A stretch of DNA of 64,000 nucleotides from Paragordius varius (lineage: Eukaryota; Nematomorpha): assembly GCA_964247055.1 (NCBI GenBank), contig OZ176051.1, positions 8,060,001-8,124,000 of the forward strand, read 5' to 3'. This document shows, piece after piece, positions 11,301 through 26,300 of the stretch. Both the position numbers and the translations under genes were made by a program. Below the pieces are notes generated by a model, which was given only the letters and a program-made list of their open reading frames with translations, had not been told where the DNA came from and did not search any database. The stretch's first letter is position 1, and every line of letters begins with the position of its first letter.

Positions 11301-14300
11301 TATATTACAAAAAAAATAAATAAATATTTAACTTTGCTTATTTAAAAATTTAAAATGCAAAACATGCATCCTTAAAACATTAGCATTTAAGCACATCCAG
11401 TTATTTCGAAAAAGAAAACAATCCAACTTTTTATAAAATATTCAATTATTCCATATATGTGAACTAATAAAATAAAAAACATTTTATAATTGGATATTTC
11501 AATGATCAAAGAAAGTGTAAAAAAACAGGAAAAATTTTATTTGAAATATCCAGTATTAAAAGCGAGGTATTTGATTCAGAAGTAATTCAATAATCCAATA
11601 TCGCATGGTATTTACTTAGGTAAAGTGGTCATGACCGTGGTCATGACCATGGTCTGACCGGGTCTGACCGGACTTTTTTGAAAAAGCAGTCAAATGCACA
11701 ACCCTAAGAGAATCACAAAAAGTATGAGAAAAATATGGTTATACACAAAAAAAACGAATTTCAGTCTGTGCAACAATGTACGCAAAAGCAAGAAAATACA
11801 TGATTAATTTGCTTAAATAAAATCTAATTTTTTCTTTATTAACCAATCTAAGGACCCTTTATAATAATGTTATTCACTAGTGAAAATATCCGTTGAAAAT
11901 TACTTCACCTTGGTTATAGATATAAACTGGAATACCAATTTTGTTGAATATCAAACCAATTCAATACATTATGTTATGATTACTGTATTATGACACAGAT
12001 ATTTTTCGAAGCTTTTTATAACTCATTAATAATTTTTACACCTCCCCTTTATCCATTAAATATAATTTTAACACAAACATTTTCACACAATAAAAAGTTT
12101 GAATGTTTTAAAAACATCTGTTAAATAATTTTAGCTTTAGATGATCAATTTTATCGAATAAATAAACACTGCAACATTCACTCAAATATATTATATATAC
12201 TTTATAACATCCTGGAAAGGTATTATTCGATCATGTTGGTCAACAAAATGTCCAATTACGCTTGTTCTGCAATCGTTAAGAAATAATAAATAGAAAGGCA
12301 AGTTAATATAACCGTAAAAATCAAAATAAAAACAAAATTTAATTAAAAGACATATTTTATGAACAGAGCCATATTTTAAATCTTGATAAATGGTTAAAAT
12401 GTTTACTATTTTGTTTGTATTTAGGGGTCGTTTTATATCCCAGAGCGATTTGAAGTTTGAATATATTAAAAAGTATCTAAGGTTTTAAGCCAAATTTAAA
12501 AATATGCTTTCTTTAGCCTTTTAGGCGCATTATACAAAGTTTTTTAGAAAAAATGTAAAAAAATCATCATCTAAAACTTTTTCGCCGCCATTTTTTATAC
12601 AAATTTTTATGAATCGCTCATGCAACAGGAAAATAATTGTAAATTATGGTTAAAAAAGTATATAATTATCCTTAAAAAGCTTTCAGGCTACATTTTACCA
12701 ATAAAAATTTGATATATTTTTATTTTAATGACAGCTGTTCGTTTTAAACGTTTTTTGGAGCTGTTCAGGCTTGAATCAAAACTGCATTTACCTAATACAT
12801 GAGAACATTGTTTGATAATTAAATTTTAACTAAAATAATTTTAAAATCTGTAGTTTAATTACAAAGTTGAGCTCTGGGATATAAAACTACTACCCCAAAA
12901 AGTAAACTAGGACAAAAAGTGAAAAGCTAATGAGTTAAATATAATTTATATAAAATAGACTTACATTGTGGCTGAATCCGTTTTACCGTTAATATCCATA
13001 TAATTATCATTGGCAATTTCATCTATGTTGTAATTAAACCCAGTAATTTGCCTCAAAGTTCTGCCCAGAAATAATATTATATTTATATAATAAAAATAAA
13101 ATTAACAAACGCCATACTCTGAGAAACGGGTTTGTTTAAGATTAAACATAACAACCGGCATAGAGAGCTGGAAACGTATTTGGTCCTCGGGATGCAATAG
13201 AAAAATCTGTTGGTATCATTTAAATAAATTTTTTTAGGTATCAAGTGTAAATAACGTGTGGTTATAAAGGGGAAAAGGAAAACACCCTATTTTATACCAA
13301 AAATTATGATTTTGAAATGCAAAACATACTGCGACCAATTCAGATTTGAGTACTCGAATAAAACAAAATTTTATCAGTTATATATTCTATAAATATATTT
13401 CATAGTGTCAATATCATTTTAAATAAAGTGATTGGTTTAAAATCGTTTAGTTAATTTTCCAGAGGTCCGATAATTGAATTATTAGGCTTCGCTCCCTTTT
13501 TATAAGCGTAAAAAGTTTATTGCTTAGCTAATCTATATTTTCTGTACATAATTTAATATAAATGGAACATTTCATACAGCGCAAAGACAAGTTAAATAAT
13601 TTTTATAAATAATTTATTACATTTAAACGGTTTTTGTTTAACCTATTTATAATGTTAATTAAAATGTTGTTTTAAGCAGGTTTTATTGTCAGTATAAAGT
13701 GAAAAAGCAAAAAAAACCCAATCTAAACTTTGATAACAAAAATACTCACTATATTTAATCATTTCATCTTTCAAAATGGTCAAATATAAAATAAATAACA
13801 TCGTCGGAAGAAAAGCTACATTTATAGTTTTATTAAAAGTTAAAATGCCTTTTAAATATTCAAACTTATTATTGGATTTTATCATATTTTAACAATATAA
13901 TGCTAGATTTATTTTTTGGATAAAGAATGTATTTAATATCGGCATATTTCGTTTATAGGTCGGAAATATGGCCTATATATTGAAATTTTAAATTATAAAT
14001 TTTTAGATTGTTTTTATGGGGATTTAAGCTAGCACAAATTATATACAACGGGTGCACACTGTATTAACACTTCGATTCAATGGGGTATCTAAATACCTTA
14101 GACTAAATTTATGCTAGGATTTTAAAAAAACTACTGAAGGAAACGGTCCCAATTTAAATTTATGCTTTTATCATATTAAAAATTATATAAATATGCCTAA
14201 ATATCCAAATAAAATTTTGTTTTGAAAAAATTTCATGTCCAACTACTTCGACGCCATTTTTATTTTACAAAATTTTAAAAAATCGTCTTCATTTAATTTT

Positions 14301-17300
14301 GAGGGTAAAATTAAAGCTAATATTTATTTAAATTACATCTAACTTTAATAGAAATAGAAAAAGCGGTTTATTTTGTATTATTTTTCAATTTTACCATTGC
14401 ACACATGTCACGTTGACAAAATTTTTACCTTTCAGTTTTAGCTTAAAATGAGTAATATAGTATTTTTTTAATATACATTGTATTAATGTTATATAAGTGC
14501 AAAATTTTGCCATGGTTTAGATTATTTCCATATTTTTTAAAAAATTTTATTTTAAATAGGCCTGAGGTATCCAACTACCCCAATTTGAATCGAAGGACTG
14601 AAATGAATGTGTTTGTATCCAAGTGTTAATATCCTAAATAACATTCATTAAAATAGTTAATATCATCAACATAAAATTCGCATTTTCGGTCAATTAAATT
14701 TATTCTATAATATTTATTTAGAATCGTAAATCTATACTTTTATTTGAGCCATATCACATCTATTGGGGAGCTTGGCATCGCAAACAATTAATTCTATTAC
14801 AAAATGGTTAATGGTGTCAGGATTATTCGTTTTCTTTAATGGTTTCTCCGCCTTTTGACCAGTGGTAAACGTTAAATTTACAAATGATTTTGTAATAATT
14901 AAATTTCCTGTCGAAGGATCTACGGTAAAATATTCATTTTTTTCAATGTTGTCGGTATTAGATAGGCCATTTGTTAGTGATGAATGTGGATCAAAATATA
15001 ATTGTTTTTCCATATTTTCTTTATCAAAGGTTTCTGTGTAGGATGTTAACTTTTCTAAACTGTTTAAACTTTGGGCAAATTCGAGATTTGGAAGGATAGA
15101 GCCATTTTCATAAATAAAACCCAAATTTGATTCAGCTAAATGTTGATTTTTAAAGATAGTTTCAACATTTTTTATTTGATATATTTGTCTGGCATTTTCA
15201 CCCTCATCTTTATCAATAACCTTTAAAAATCATTAAATGTAGTTAACAAAGTGCAATTTATCAAATCAAATATGATCAATCCTATATCATTAGTTAATCA
15301 TATAATTATATGAAATTTAAACCTTGAAAAAAAATGGAAACTATTTTTTATTTGAAAGTTTGATCATATTATTAAAGCTCCTACACGGTATAACCTATCC
15401 AAATAAATATTGTTTTAAATCAAAAAATTAAGTTTTATTAAAAAAAAGAATTAGAAATAGATAGATATTTTAACTTAGAATTTAGTTTCAGACGATCAAG
15501 CACATTAACCGGTCTCACCGCTTATAAACACAGATATTTGTATTAATTACTATAAAAATACTCATTCCAACTGTACTGATATATAATTATTTAAATTGGT
15601 CAAAAAGAGGTGTCCAAACTGATAAAATATTTCATGATTTTTATTTTAAATTTCGGCAATAAATATTCGAAAGGTGATTAACATATTTAAACTTATCGAC
15701 TAATTATAATCGGTCAATATAAATATTATTATACTTTAAATGGAATTTGTAAAAATGTTCCAGGCTTGCTATTTATACGAACACCCGATTGATAATGTTT
15801 GCTTTGAAACTTTGGGAAATTATCATTAATATCCAATATTTCTATTATGACCTTGGAATATATATATATATATTGAAACTGTATAAATTTAATTGCAAAC
15901 GTCCCCATTCCTGCATAAATAGGTCAATAAAATTAAGAAAATGCTATCCAAAAAAAGGCAATTAGTCTTTAATGCAAGCCCTGGTTTCGTAAATGATTAT
16001 CAGAAAACTAACCTTTAAAATGGATGGGTTTTCATCAAAATTTGATGGATCTTCGGTCGGATTAGAATTGCAATCGTTATTAGCTAAGATATAAATTGTG
16101 TAAACTGGAATTGTCTCTCGATCTAATAAACGCTGAGTAGAGAGTTTACGGGATTTGGTGTTTAAGTGAAAAGTATTGTCAATGTTTCCCGCTTTAATGT
16201 AAGTAAAGGAATAAAGTTTATGACAAACGCATATTGTACATTTTTATAGATAAAGATAACAAATACCGATAATAAAATAACATGTCTCCAAAGCATCGGT
16301 TAATTTGGAATTAGCACTATTATGACCATTTTGAGTGATAGCAGATGGAATGCTTCCAAGGTTTGAATTTATACTTACATTCTCGTACACATCCAAAAAC
16401 TTGAAGGTGCGCTGCATAAAAAAGGAGAATTTATTATAATTGTGCTCAATTAAACATTTATTTTTTACGTAAATAATTTTATATAAATATTTTAACGCTT
16501 TAACCCTTAATTCAACTGCAAAAATAATAATAATACAACCTTTTCCAAATCAAATATGGGTTTGACATTATTGTTTATCAAAAAAATATGCATTGGGAGA
16601 TTCGTTATCAATCGAGGGCTTCCATTATCCATAACTTGTGCCATAATCTAAATACAGAATATGTAGGTAACAAAAATTAAAAACCCCTTTGTAGCTAAAT
16701 GAATATAATGCTGTAAAAACGTAAAGTTTGAAATCGCTATACCTATTTTAGTTTAATAAATTTGATAAGCACCTAAAATACCCATACCTGAAATGAAACT
16801 TTAGGCACGTAATTGTTGGACACGAAATCATTCTGTAGGTTTAAAGCACCGTTATTGACATTTAAATCAAAATACTGTGAATCGGGGAAAAAGTGTGAGT
16901 TAAGGACATAACTAATTTCACCATTGATTCCACGATCCTGATCGATTGCCTCAATTTTGACGATAGATTTACCGTTTAATGTTGAAGCATTCTAATAACA
17001 TAAAATATTTTATACCCTTGAACTTGTAGAAAAGGAGAATACAGTTACCATACCAAACACAAACGTAAAAAAATATGGACCCAATATAACCAAAAAGATA
17101 ATAATAATAAATGTTAACCGTTCTTATCTCTTTGACCATGAATTGAAAAGCTTACATAAATTCCAATATTATTCTTATCCCAACTCCAAATTTATAAATA
17201 TTAGTAAATAAACGGCTCTTTCGGATTTAAAATTTAAATTATCAAAATTATATTAGTAAAATTAAAATTTTTAATAAATTCATGTTAAAACCTTATGGCA

Positions 17301-20300
17301 TATATCATAAATACAGTAAAATTTAAAATTATACAGACAAAACGTGAAAATATAAAGACAAATATTTTTTTCTAAAAGACAACCATACCTTTTTATCTTG
17401 ACTTTTTTAATATAACTCATTATAGAAATGTCAATTGTTAACACAATCAATTATGTATTTTACGATTGTAACAAAATGTTTTTTATAGGATAAATTAAGG
17501 ATTAAAATATGGTTGTCTTTTAAAAAAAATTTGTCTTAATATTTTTACATTTTGTCCGTATAATTTCAGTTTTTACTGTAAAAGATCCATCCTTACATTA
17601 TAATATATGTATAGCTCATTATTGTTGTTGTTATTGTTGGTTGGAAAAGATGAAATGTTAACGGGTAAAGCGGCAAACTCATCTTTAGTAGATTTTTTAA
17701 TTTTGTTTGATAAGGTAGTATAATTAAAATTATTGAATTGCGGATAGATAATTTGAGGAGCATGATCATTAATATCATCTATGTAAAGCCTTATGAATAA
17801 AACGGGTGACGTTAGCTGAGAATGTCCTGAGTCTTGAGCTATTACACTAAAAACAAATGGCCAAATTAATTTGGAGTATATCGTATCTTCTTGTATTATA
17901 TCCATGAGTGTTTGGGTTGGAAATATATCCCCCGTATTTGGATTAATCTCTATCATATCTAATAATAAAATATAATAAAATATTTTAGGACACGATGTAT
18001 CAAACAAGAGATAATTAAGCAAGAGGTCGTTAAAAATCAAACTAATTTAGATTTCTGTAAGTTTGTTAACTATTTTATACCAATTTAATATGTTTAGGTG
18101 CTCTAAAGCTAAAATAAATCCGTGACTAGTTTGAAAAAAAATCCGCTTTATATATACCATTTACAGATGAACACCCTTGAAAAATTAAAATTCACCCTAA
18201 AAAACTATATGTTTTCGAACGAATATAACTCATTGTTATAATATGAAATATATCTTTATGGCATAGTTAATGGTTTTAGTATTATTTTAATTTTTAATAA
18301 AATCTTATTTTTAAAAATATATCAAAATATAAGTAATTTTTAATCTTAAAAATCACATAATTTATTTGAAAGGTGAATTTAAATTGTAAATGGTATATTT
18401 TGAATAAAAACACTGGTAGAGTTAATTTCAAATGTTTTAAAAAGTTTATTGGGGCGGACTATAAAAAATTTACTTGAACCATTTTGGTTATCGTTATTCA
18501 TGAGATACTTAACCAAGGCATTTGGTGAGTCTTTTTGATCAAGGTCCTTGGCCTCTAGTCGGTATAGTGATTCGAAAGTTATATTTTCCAAAACATGTAA
18601 ATCAAATATCATTAAATTATTTGCTGTTAGATTAGGAGTTATCCAGTAGGGAGCATTATCGTTTTCATCCAGAATATTTATTTTGATCTAGATTTTTATA
18701 TCAATAAATTAATTGGTTTTATATATATTTTACAAATATTTAATTTATCAAGGTTTTGGTCCATTTTCTAAATTTTGTCCGATTTCAAATATTTAAAAAA
18801 CCCAAATATATCCTATAAAGTATGAATAATATAATTTTTTAGTAAAACTTAATTAAAAAATTTTATTCACAAAACCGATATACATGATTTAATTTGATGT
18901 TAATCTATTAGTTTTCAACAAGTTTATATTAATCTTCGTTTTTATTCGTTAGAAATGAAGCATAGTCTTTTATAGTCAAAACCAGTTCAAAATACGCCAA
19001 ATGCAAATTGTATCTTTATAAAAACAATTTAACCAATTAAATAGGTAGTAATTTCAACCCATTATTAAAAAGCCATATTTTTACACCTTAATACATGATA
19101 AATATTTGACTAGTATTAATAGCAAACAGGTCAATACATATATACACAACAACACTACTCTCATTAATAAATATTCTTGCTATAATATTGATTAATATTT
19201 AAGTATAATTTAATTAATTATTTTTTTTTGTGATATTTGTAAATTAAGTGTTAAGCTTCAATAAAAGAGGTTAAATTAAACAAAAATATTGAGATTAAAT
19301 ATTCTTAAATTAATTTCAAATGATATAAATATAAAATTAAGATACAGGTTAATATGTATGGTTAAACAAAGTTTAAACGTCGAATTAAAAGAAAAGATAT
19401 GTAAAAAACTAAATAATTTACTTTCGTTTTGTTTTCATTATAGTTTTCATTGAATTGGTTCATATCCCAATTATCGCGGACTGTTATTTCCAAAACATAG
19501 GAAGAGAGTGTTTCGCGATCAATGGGTAGGGTAGTTGTTATAACACCCTAAAAATATAAACAGAGTTATTCAACACTAGTCATATCCACTCTTTAATTCT
19601 TTATCTATTGCGCCATGGATATATATATATATGTAAAGCATACTAAATAATGGGACGTTAGTAAACTACTTTTCCACGATTATTTAGAATAATACTTAAT
19701 TACTAAGTTTTATAAGAATATTACAATTTGGGGTTTGATGAATTGGCACTGATGTAAAATATAATACAAAATAACTTTTGCATTTTTGCTATTCTGGCAA
19801 TCCAAAATTTGAATACCTCTTAACTAATGAAAACAATGATTGAATAAGTATCGATAATATCCTATAAAAAGATAATTAAAAATATTTATCGCATATTTAT
19901 ATCTATTTAGTATAAAACAGAAATATTGCGGCATTTGTTGAATATTGCGCCTTAACTGTAAAATGTAAATTTTATATTTGGATATTATAGATATTTTTGG
20001 ATGATTTTAAATTTAAATGTGCTCTGGGGTAGAAAACTGCCTTAAATGGTAGTAATGAAGTGATGACAACTTTGTATGAACGAATCAATTGTTATAAATG
20101 TGTTAATTGGAATTCGTTAGAACACTAGTATACAATTAAATTATATATAGAATTAAATTATGCTAGTTTGGAATAAATTTTTATTCTCACATCATCATCA
20201 TCATCAAAATTTGTAATGGATTAAAAGTTTTACTGTATTTGAATCGATTTTAAAACTTCCTTCCGAACCATGAGTTATGAAATATGATATACGTCCATAA

Positions 20301-23300
20301 TACCCCGAATCAAGATCATATGCTAAAACAGTGTGGACCACTGTATTAATGGGCACATTCTCATATATTTCAAGTGGTTTATTGGTTACATTGATGAATC
20401 TAAAACAAACATCAAACAGTTTTGTGTTGATACTTATTATACTATTTTAAAAAAAAATATTTTTCGTGTAATTTACCATGAGGAGTATTAATTCAAATTT
20501 GGCGTGAAAAAGATTATAAAAAATATTTCAGTTTTGGTGTTTAAATAATTTACATTTGGGTTAATAGCATATATTAAATTCAAAGCCAGATCATTTGTAT
20601 CTGTTATATTTACAATTTAATTTTTATTCTATGAGACTTATTTAACATATATAGTTATCAAAATTATTTATAAAAATAACTTTGGTGTGTTGTCATTTCG
20701 ATCCAAAATTTTAATTGTGACTGTGGCCTTGCTTATAAGTGGAGGTAATCCGGTATCCATGGCACTTACTGTAATGTTAATCCAATCAGTTTCTTCTCTA
20801 TCAAAGCCCTTTAATCCGTATATAATACCTAAGGAGGAATTTTTTTAATAAATAATACACGAATACATTTATTGAAATTGTGTTATATTAATAATTGTGT
20901 CAAGTTGCAATCAAACATATACCTGTTTGAGAATCGATAGTAATAAGATCTTTAGGATAAGGTTCCAAAAGGCTAAAAATTATGCTTGAATTATAGTCTT
21001 CATCAAGCGCATCCAAGTTTATCAATTCTTTCATGTGGTCTGATGGATCGTTTATGTGAACCGATTCAAAGATAGATTTAAAGTAGTGATTGGTTGGCAA
21101 AAACAAAGGTTGGAAATCATTAACATCCTCTATGATTACATCTACTATGGCTAAATTTTTGCATATTAAAATTATTTATTTTTTATATTTTTAATTAAAT
21201 ATTAAAACGCATTTATTCGACAACCTTTATTTTTAAGTGCTACTTTTGAAACAACTTTTTGCTATATATCTGAGCTTCGAGCCGGAACCGAAACCACATA
21301 GAACCGAAATCCGGTCCTGAGATTTTAGCACCGGTTCCGTTGGGTTGGAATTCCATTTTCGGTTCCATTTTTTTCGCATCGGTTCGAAGTCCTGCTATAT
21401 ATACTTCAACTAACAACATTTTTTATTAAGAACCATCCATATAAAAACTAACATATGATTTTAAGTAAATGGAGGTATTAATTTAAAAAATATTGTTTGC
21501 GTGTTTTGAATAAAAAGCTAATTCAAAAGTTTTTAAGCTATAATTTGAGAACCAGATTGATGTCTGCATAATATTTAAATAAAAACTAGAAACTCTATAG
21601 CTTTATAGTCAAATTTTATCAAAAACCTATATGAAAGCATCTGTTATATAATAAAATTTAAAGAGACGTTTAAATATATATTTGTTGTATTAACGATTAA
21701 ATTTCAATAAAGTATCAATTTGACAAAAGGAAATATATTTGTGGTACATAAAAAAAACATTTTTAATTTAATTTTATTACCAAAATCTTGTTGGGTTCGA
21801 GTAGCGTTAACATCCATAACCTTAATTTTAAAAGTTATTTTTTCAATAATTTCTCGATCAATATTTGCTTCTTTGACATAAATGGTACCATTTTCGGGAT
21901 CAATACTAAATAAATGTGTGATATACTGGAATTCTTTGTCGTTCAATCTAAATTAAATTTTATAATTTATTATTTTATTTCTAAACGCCGCCCAAATAAT
22001 AGTATGGCTAATTAAAATGGGATTTTTTCCCTCCCTAAAATAATTATATTTTAACAGTAATGAGCCCTTCACCACATTATGAACCCTTATGGCCTTTTAA
22101 CAATCATATCATTGGGTTAAACTAGCTGCTATAGCAGTGTTACAGATTTTATAACATTACATTAGTCAATTAACCAAAAGTTATACAAAAATATACCTGA
22201 TTGGATCTCTTTTTGGGGATATTGCTGATAAATACTCAACTATTTCGTATTTCAGTTTGGAATGCATATCTGGATCATGGGCGTGTATTCCTTCATATGT
22301 CGGAGTTTTTGATTTTGAATTTTCAATTATAACTTGTGCACCAATCATTGAGTTTTCGGTGATTCTCCCGACATAGTGTTCATTCGTAAACTTTGGCATT
22401 TCATCATTAACCTCTTCTACTAGTATGGTAAGCGTAAATATGTCAGATATTTGTTGGGGTATACCCCTATCTTTTGCAACGATATATAGAGTATAGTTAT
22501 TAGAATTTCTCAAGTTTTCACCCCACATTTGGCTCTTTGATAGTAAGTCTAAATTAAGAGTTGCCATAGGCAAAAGAGTCAGCGCTCCAGTTTCGGGATT
22601 TAACCAAAATTTTGGGGATTCTTGGGATATATTAAAGAAATAATTCACATCTCCATTGTATGGAGAATATATATCATTATCCTTGGCACTTACTTTATAA
22701 ATTATGGTATCTAAAACAGTTTAAAATAAGGATTAGACTAACGGAACTTATAAATTAAAAGGATGCACAGTATGGATAAAATATACCTGATTTTAAAGTT
22801 TCTGGAACGTAAATGATATCTATTGATTTTGGAAATAGAGGTCGATTATCGTTAGCGTCCTGTAGGTTAAAAACAAATATATTTGACAAATTACAATTTA
22901 ACTTATATCGGATTTTAAATTGGTCAAATAATTTGCTTATCTATGATAGCAGAATTTGCTTAATTTATGTAAGGAAAATATATTAATATATAATCACAAA
23001 GTACAATTAACAAAATACAACATCAAAAATATACCTCGATTTCAACTTTGACAGAAACTAAGTTTGATAAAAAGGGCGAACCCAAATCATATGCTTCCAC
23101 CATGAAAACCAGGGCATTATTAATCAAATATTTAAAAACCGTTTCATAATCTACGATCGTAACATTTGATGGCTGAATTAAACCATTTTCGGAATTCAAA
23201 TCGAAATGCGAAGTTATATATCGATCTTTGTCTGATTTGTAGACAAAGCGGTATTGCACCTTGCTATTTAAATTTTGAGGGTCATCCGCATCCTGGGCCT

Positions 23301-26300
23301 AATCGTTTATCATATAAAAAATAAATACGAATTACTAATACAGTAATGCATATTATGTTAAAATTACTAATAAAAAATTATTGGTATTCAAATCAAAAGT
23401 TTTCGCTTCTCTGCCATGCAATGCGAGATTAACGGTATTATTTCAACCTGACATATTTTAGAGTAGCGTATAATGATTAATAGATGGATGCAATTGAACA
23501 ACTTTTTCTCTATACGTTAACATAATTTTGTTAATTAATTAATTTGAGTAGAATACTGAAATTCAGACCATACACTACAGGTCGGACCTGTGGCCCTTTT
23601 CCAGTTTTTTGTGCCCACTTAAGTTCCAGAAAAATCAACAAACTTAGAAAGTGAGTGTGCCAAAATCTAGGCTGGTCAAAAAAATTCTTGTGAGGCATAA
23701 TTGGCGTATTTCACTACCAAAATTTATACATCAAAACCTACTAAACTAATGTAGCTTATCGTTTCAACAGTTTTACAGTATGAGTAAGAGTATATATTGA
23801 AAATTTATTAATTATTGCCAAATAACATACGCAACAAAGAGAATTAATATTGACTTATAATAGTAAAAAGTGGAAAAAATAATTATAAGCCAATAATACT
23901 GCCCTTTGTTAAATATGCTATTTGGCAATTATCAATAACTTTCTAGCAATATAAATTTACCCATACTGTATATTTGTTTATATGCGATACACGTACAAAA
24001 TAACAACCGTTTAACATATTATAATTTATTTTGGCATTTTTTACTTTATCATAAATACTAAGCATTTTACTATAATTACATAAAAAGTAAATAGATTTTT
24101 TATGGATTCAGCTAAACATATTGCACAAAAATCAACCAAACCACAATATAACCTTATTAAACGAAATTGACAAAAATAATAACCTACTTCTAAATTAAAC
24201 TGCTAACATATTGATTAAGGTTAGAGAGTCGTTAATTTTTTTGGAAATTGTATAAATTTGGCAATGATAGAAATCAAAGATTTAATTTTAACCTACAGTA
24301 ATTCGACGTGTGGTAATAAATAAAATCACACACCGAGGAAGATTTAATTTGCCGCCAGCATAAAATAATTAAAAGGGCAGACGACCAAAATTGCCTAGAC
24401 CTGCTCGATTAAAATATTTCAATAAGATGGCAGATAAAATTAATATTATGTAAGATCCTGCGTTTACAAATATTAAAATTACCAAATATTTTAATACAAA
24501 TTGGTTTCAAATATAAATTTGTATTAATTAAAAAATAGAATCAAATGATGATCATATAAGTCTCTAAATATTTTTTTAGCAAATTAATTAAAACGATTTA
24601 AATATTTAAATTATTAATTATAAAATATCGATATCATATAAATATAAACTTTTATATGGAGTGGTTGTCGAAAGGCTTTTTGACCCTCTACCAGGTAAGC
24701 ATCATAACTTGATTGTATAAATATGGGCCAATTGTCATTTACGTCAAGTATGTTAATTTCAATTTCTACGGTTAATTTGTTAATTTGGCCATTTATCAGA
24801 GACGTATTGGCGGTTGGATACATATGCATGTAATTTCCATCTGTTATATCTACATTCAGAATATATCTAGATTTTGTTTCACGATCAAGTGTGGAATTAA
24901 GTAGAATCCAACCATTAAATTGATTAATCGAGAATCTGGTGCATCGAAAGATATAATAAAATATTTTTTTATGGGTATAGTTGCATGAAAACCCTAAATA
25001 TGATCCTGATAGCCTATATATTTTTTATGGTATTAAAATTGGAATGGCCTTAAAATAGAAATAACATGTTAACTTTTTATATTATTTCTAAAGGTAACCC
25101 ACATCTATGAAATAGTAATTTGGGCGATTGTTAAAAAAATTAATTTAATTAACTTCAAATTTCCTTATATATGACAACAGATTAGTGTTAAAATTGATAT
25201 AAAAATTAATGGAAATATCTTATATTTATTATATTGCATCAATGGATCCCATATATTAAAGATCCAAAAGGTCAAGATTTAGTTAAAACTATTTAATACT
25301 TTTCATGAAATTCTCCATACAGCTTTTCATAACGTATCATTGAATATTTTTCACTGTAATCATCATCGCGAGCCTGTAAAACACCAATTAAAAATATGTC
25401 ATTTATATTTTAAGTAAAAAAAACTAAATAAAATAAATATCCAACTTTTTCATTTAAGAGGTCCAGAGAATGTATTAAAAAATATATTTTGATTGAAATA
25501 TTTTACAAAATATATATATTTGAAATGCGATACGCCCGAATGAGACACACAATAAGAATTTAACCGAATATTTATTAGACAGAAATTCTAGACTAGGGGT
25601 GTCCAACAAACGGCCCGCGAAAACTTTGGAAATTCATATATTGCAAAAATATCTCACAAAATCTTAGTAAAATTGATATTTCCAAAACAATTTTCAATAT
25701 AAATATCCAGTAAGAAGTAAAAAATATTTTGTGTTTGCATTTTACAGCTTTATATGAAATCTAATAATTTATTTATGAATGCCGATATATATTTTTAAGG
25801 CTCGCCAGATCATTTGGGTCAATACTGCGGCCCGCGAAGCCATTTCTGTTAAACACCCCTGTTCTAAAGATAAATTAAATGTTTCTTCTTTTTTCTAATA
25901 CTGCCAAATAATTATAACCTTTTTGATTTTTATATCAATTACCAATTATAATAATTAAAATATAAATCTAATAAAAAAATTTATGGAATAACCTACTTCA
26001 TGGATAGGGTATTAAGAAGAGGTTTATATATATTTTTCCAAGTCTACACAAAATATATAATAACTCCTACAAATCTCCCTAATAATTATGTTCACTAAAA
26101 TATACTATTTCTTAAAGTTAGAAAAAAATCTTACCTGTAAATGAAAAATTCTGTCCCCGACTCTCGTATCTTCAGAAACATTTATAAAAATTTTATTTCC
26201 CCCAATTATCTTGTATTGATTATTTTCCGTTTCATTTGATGAAACTGTTGTTAAAAGATACGGTTTTTCATCATTAACATCTTGAATTTCGATTGTCAGG

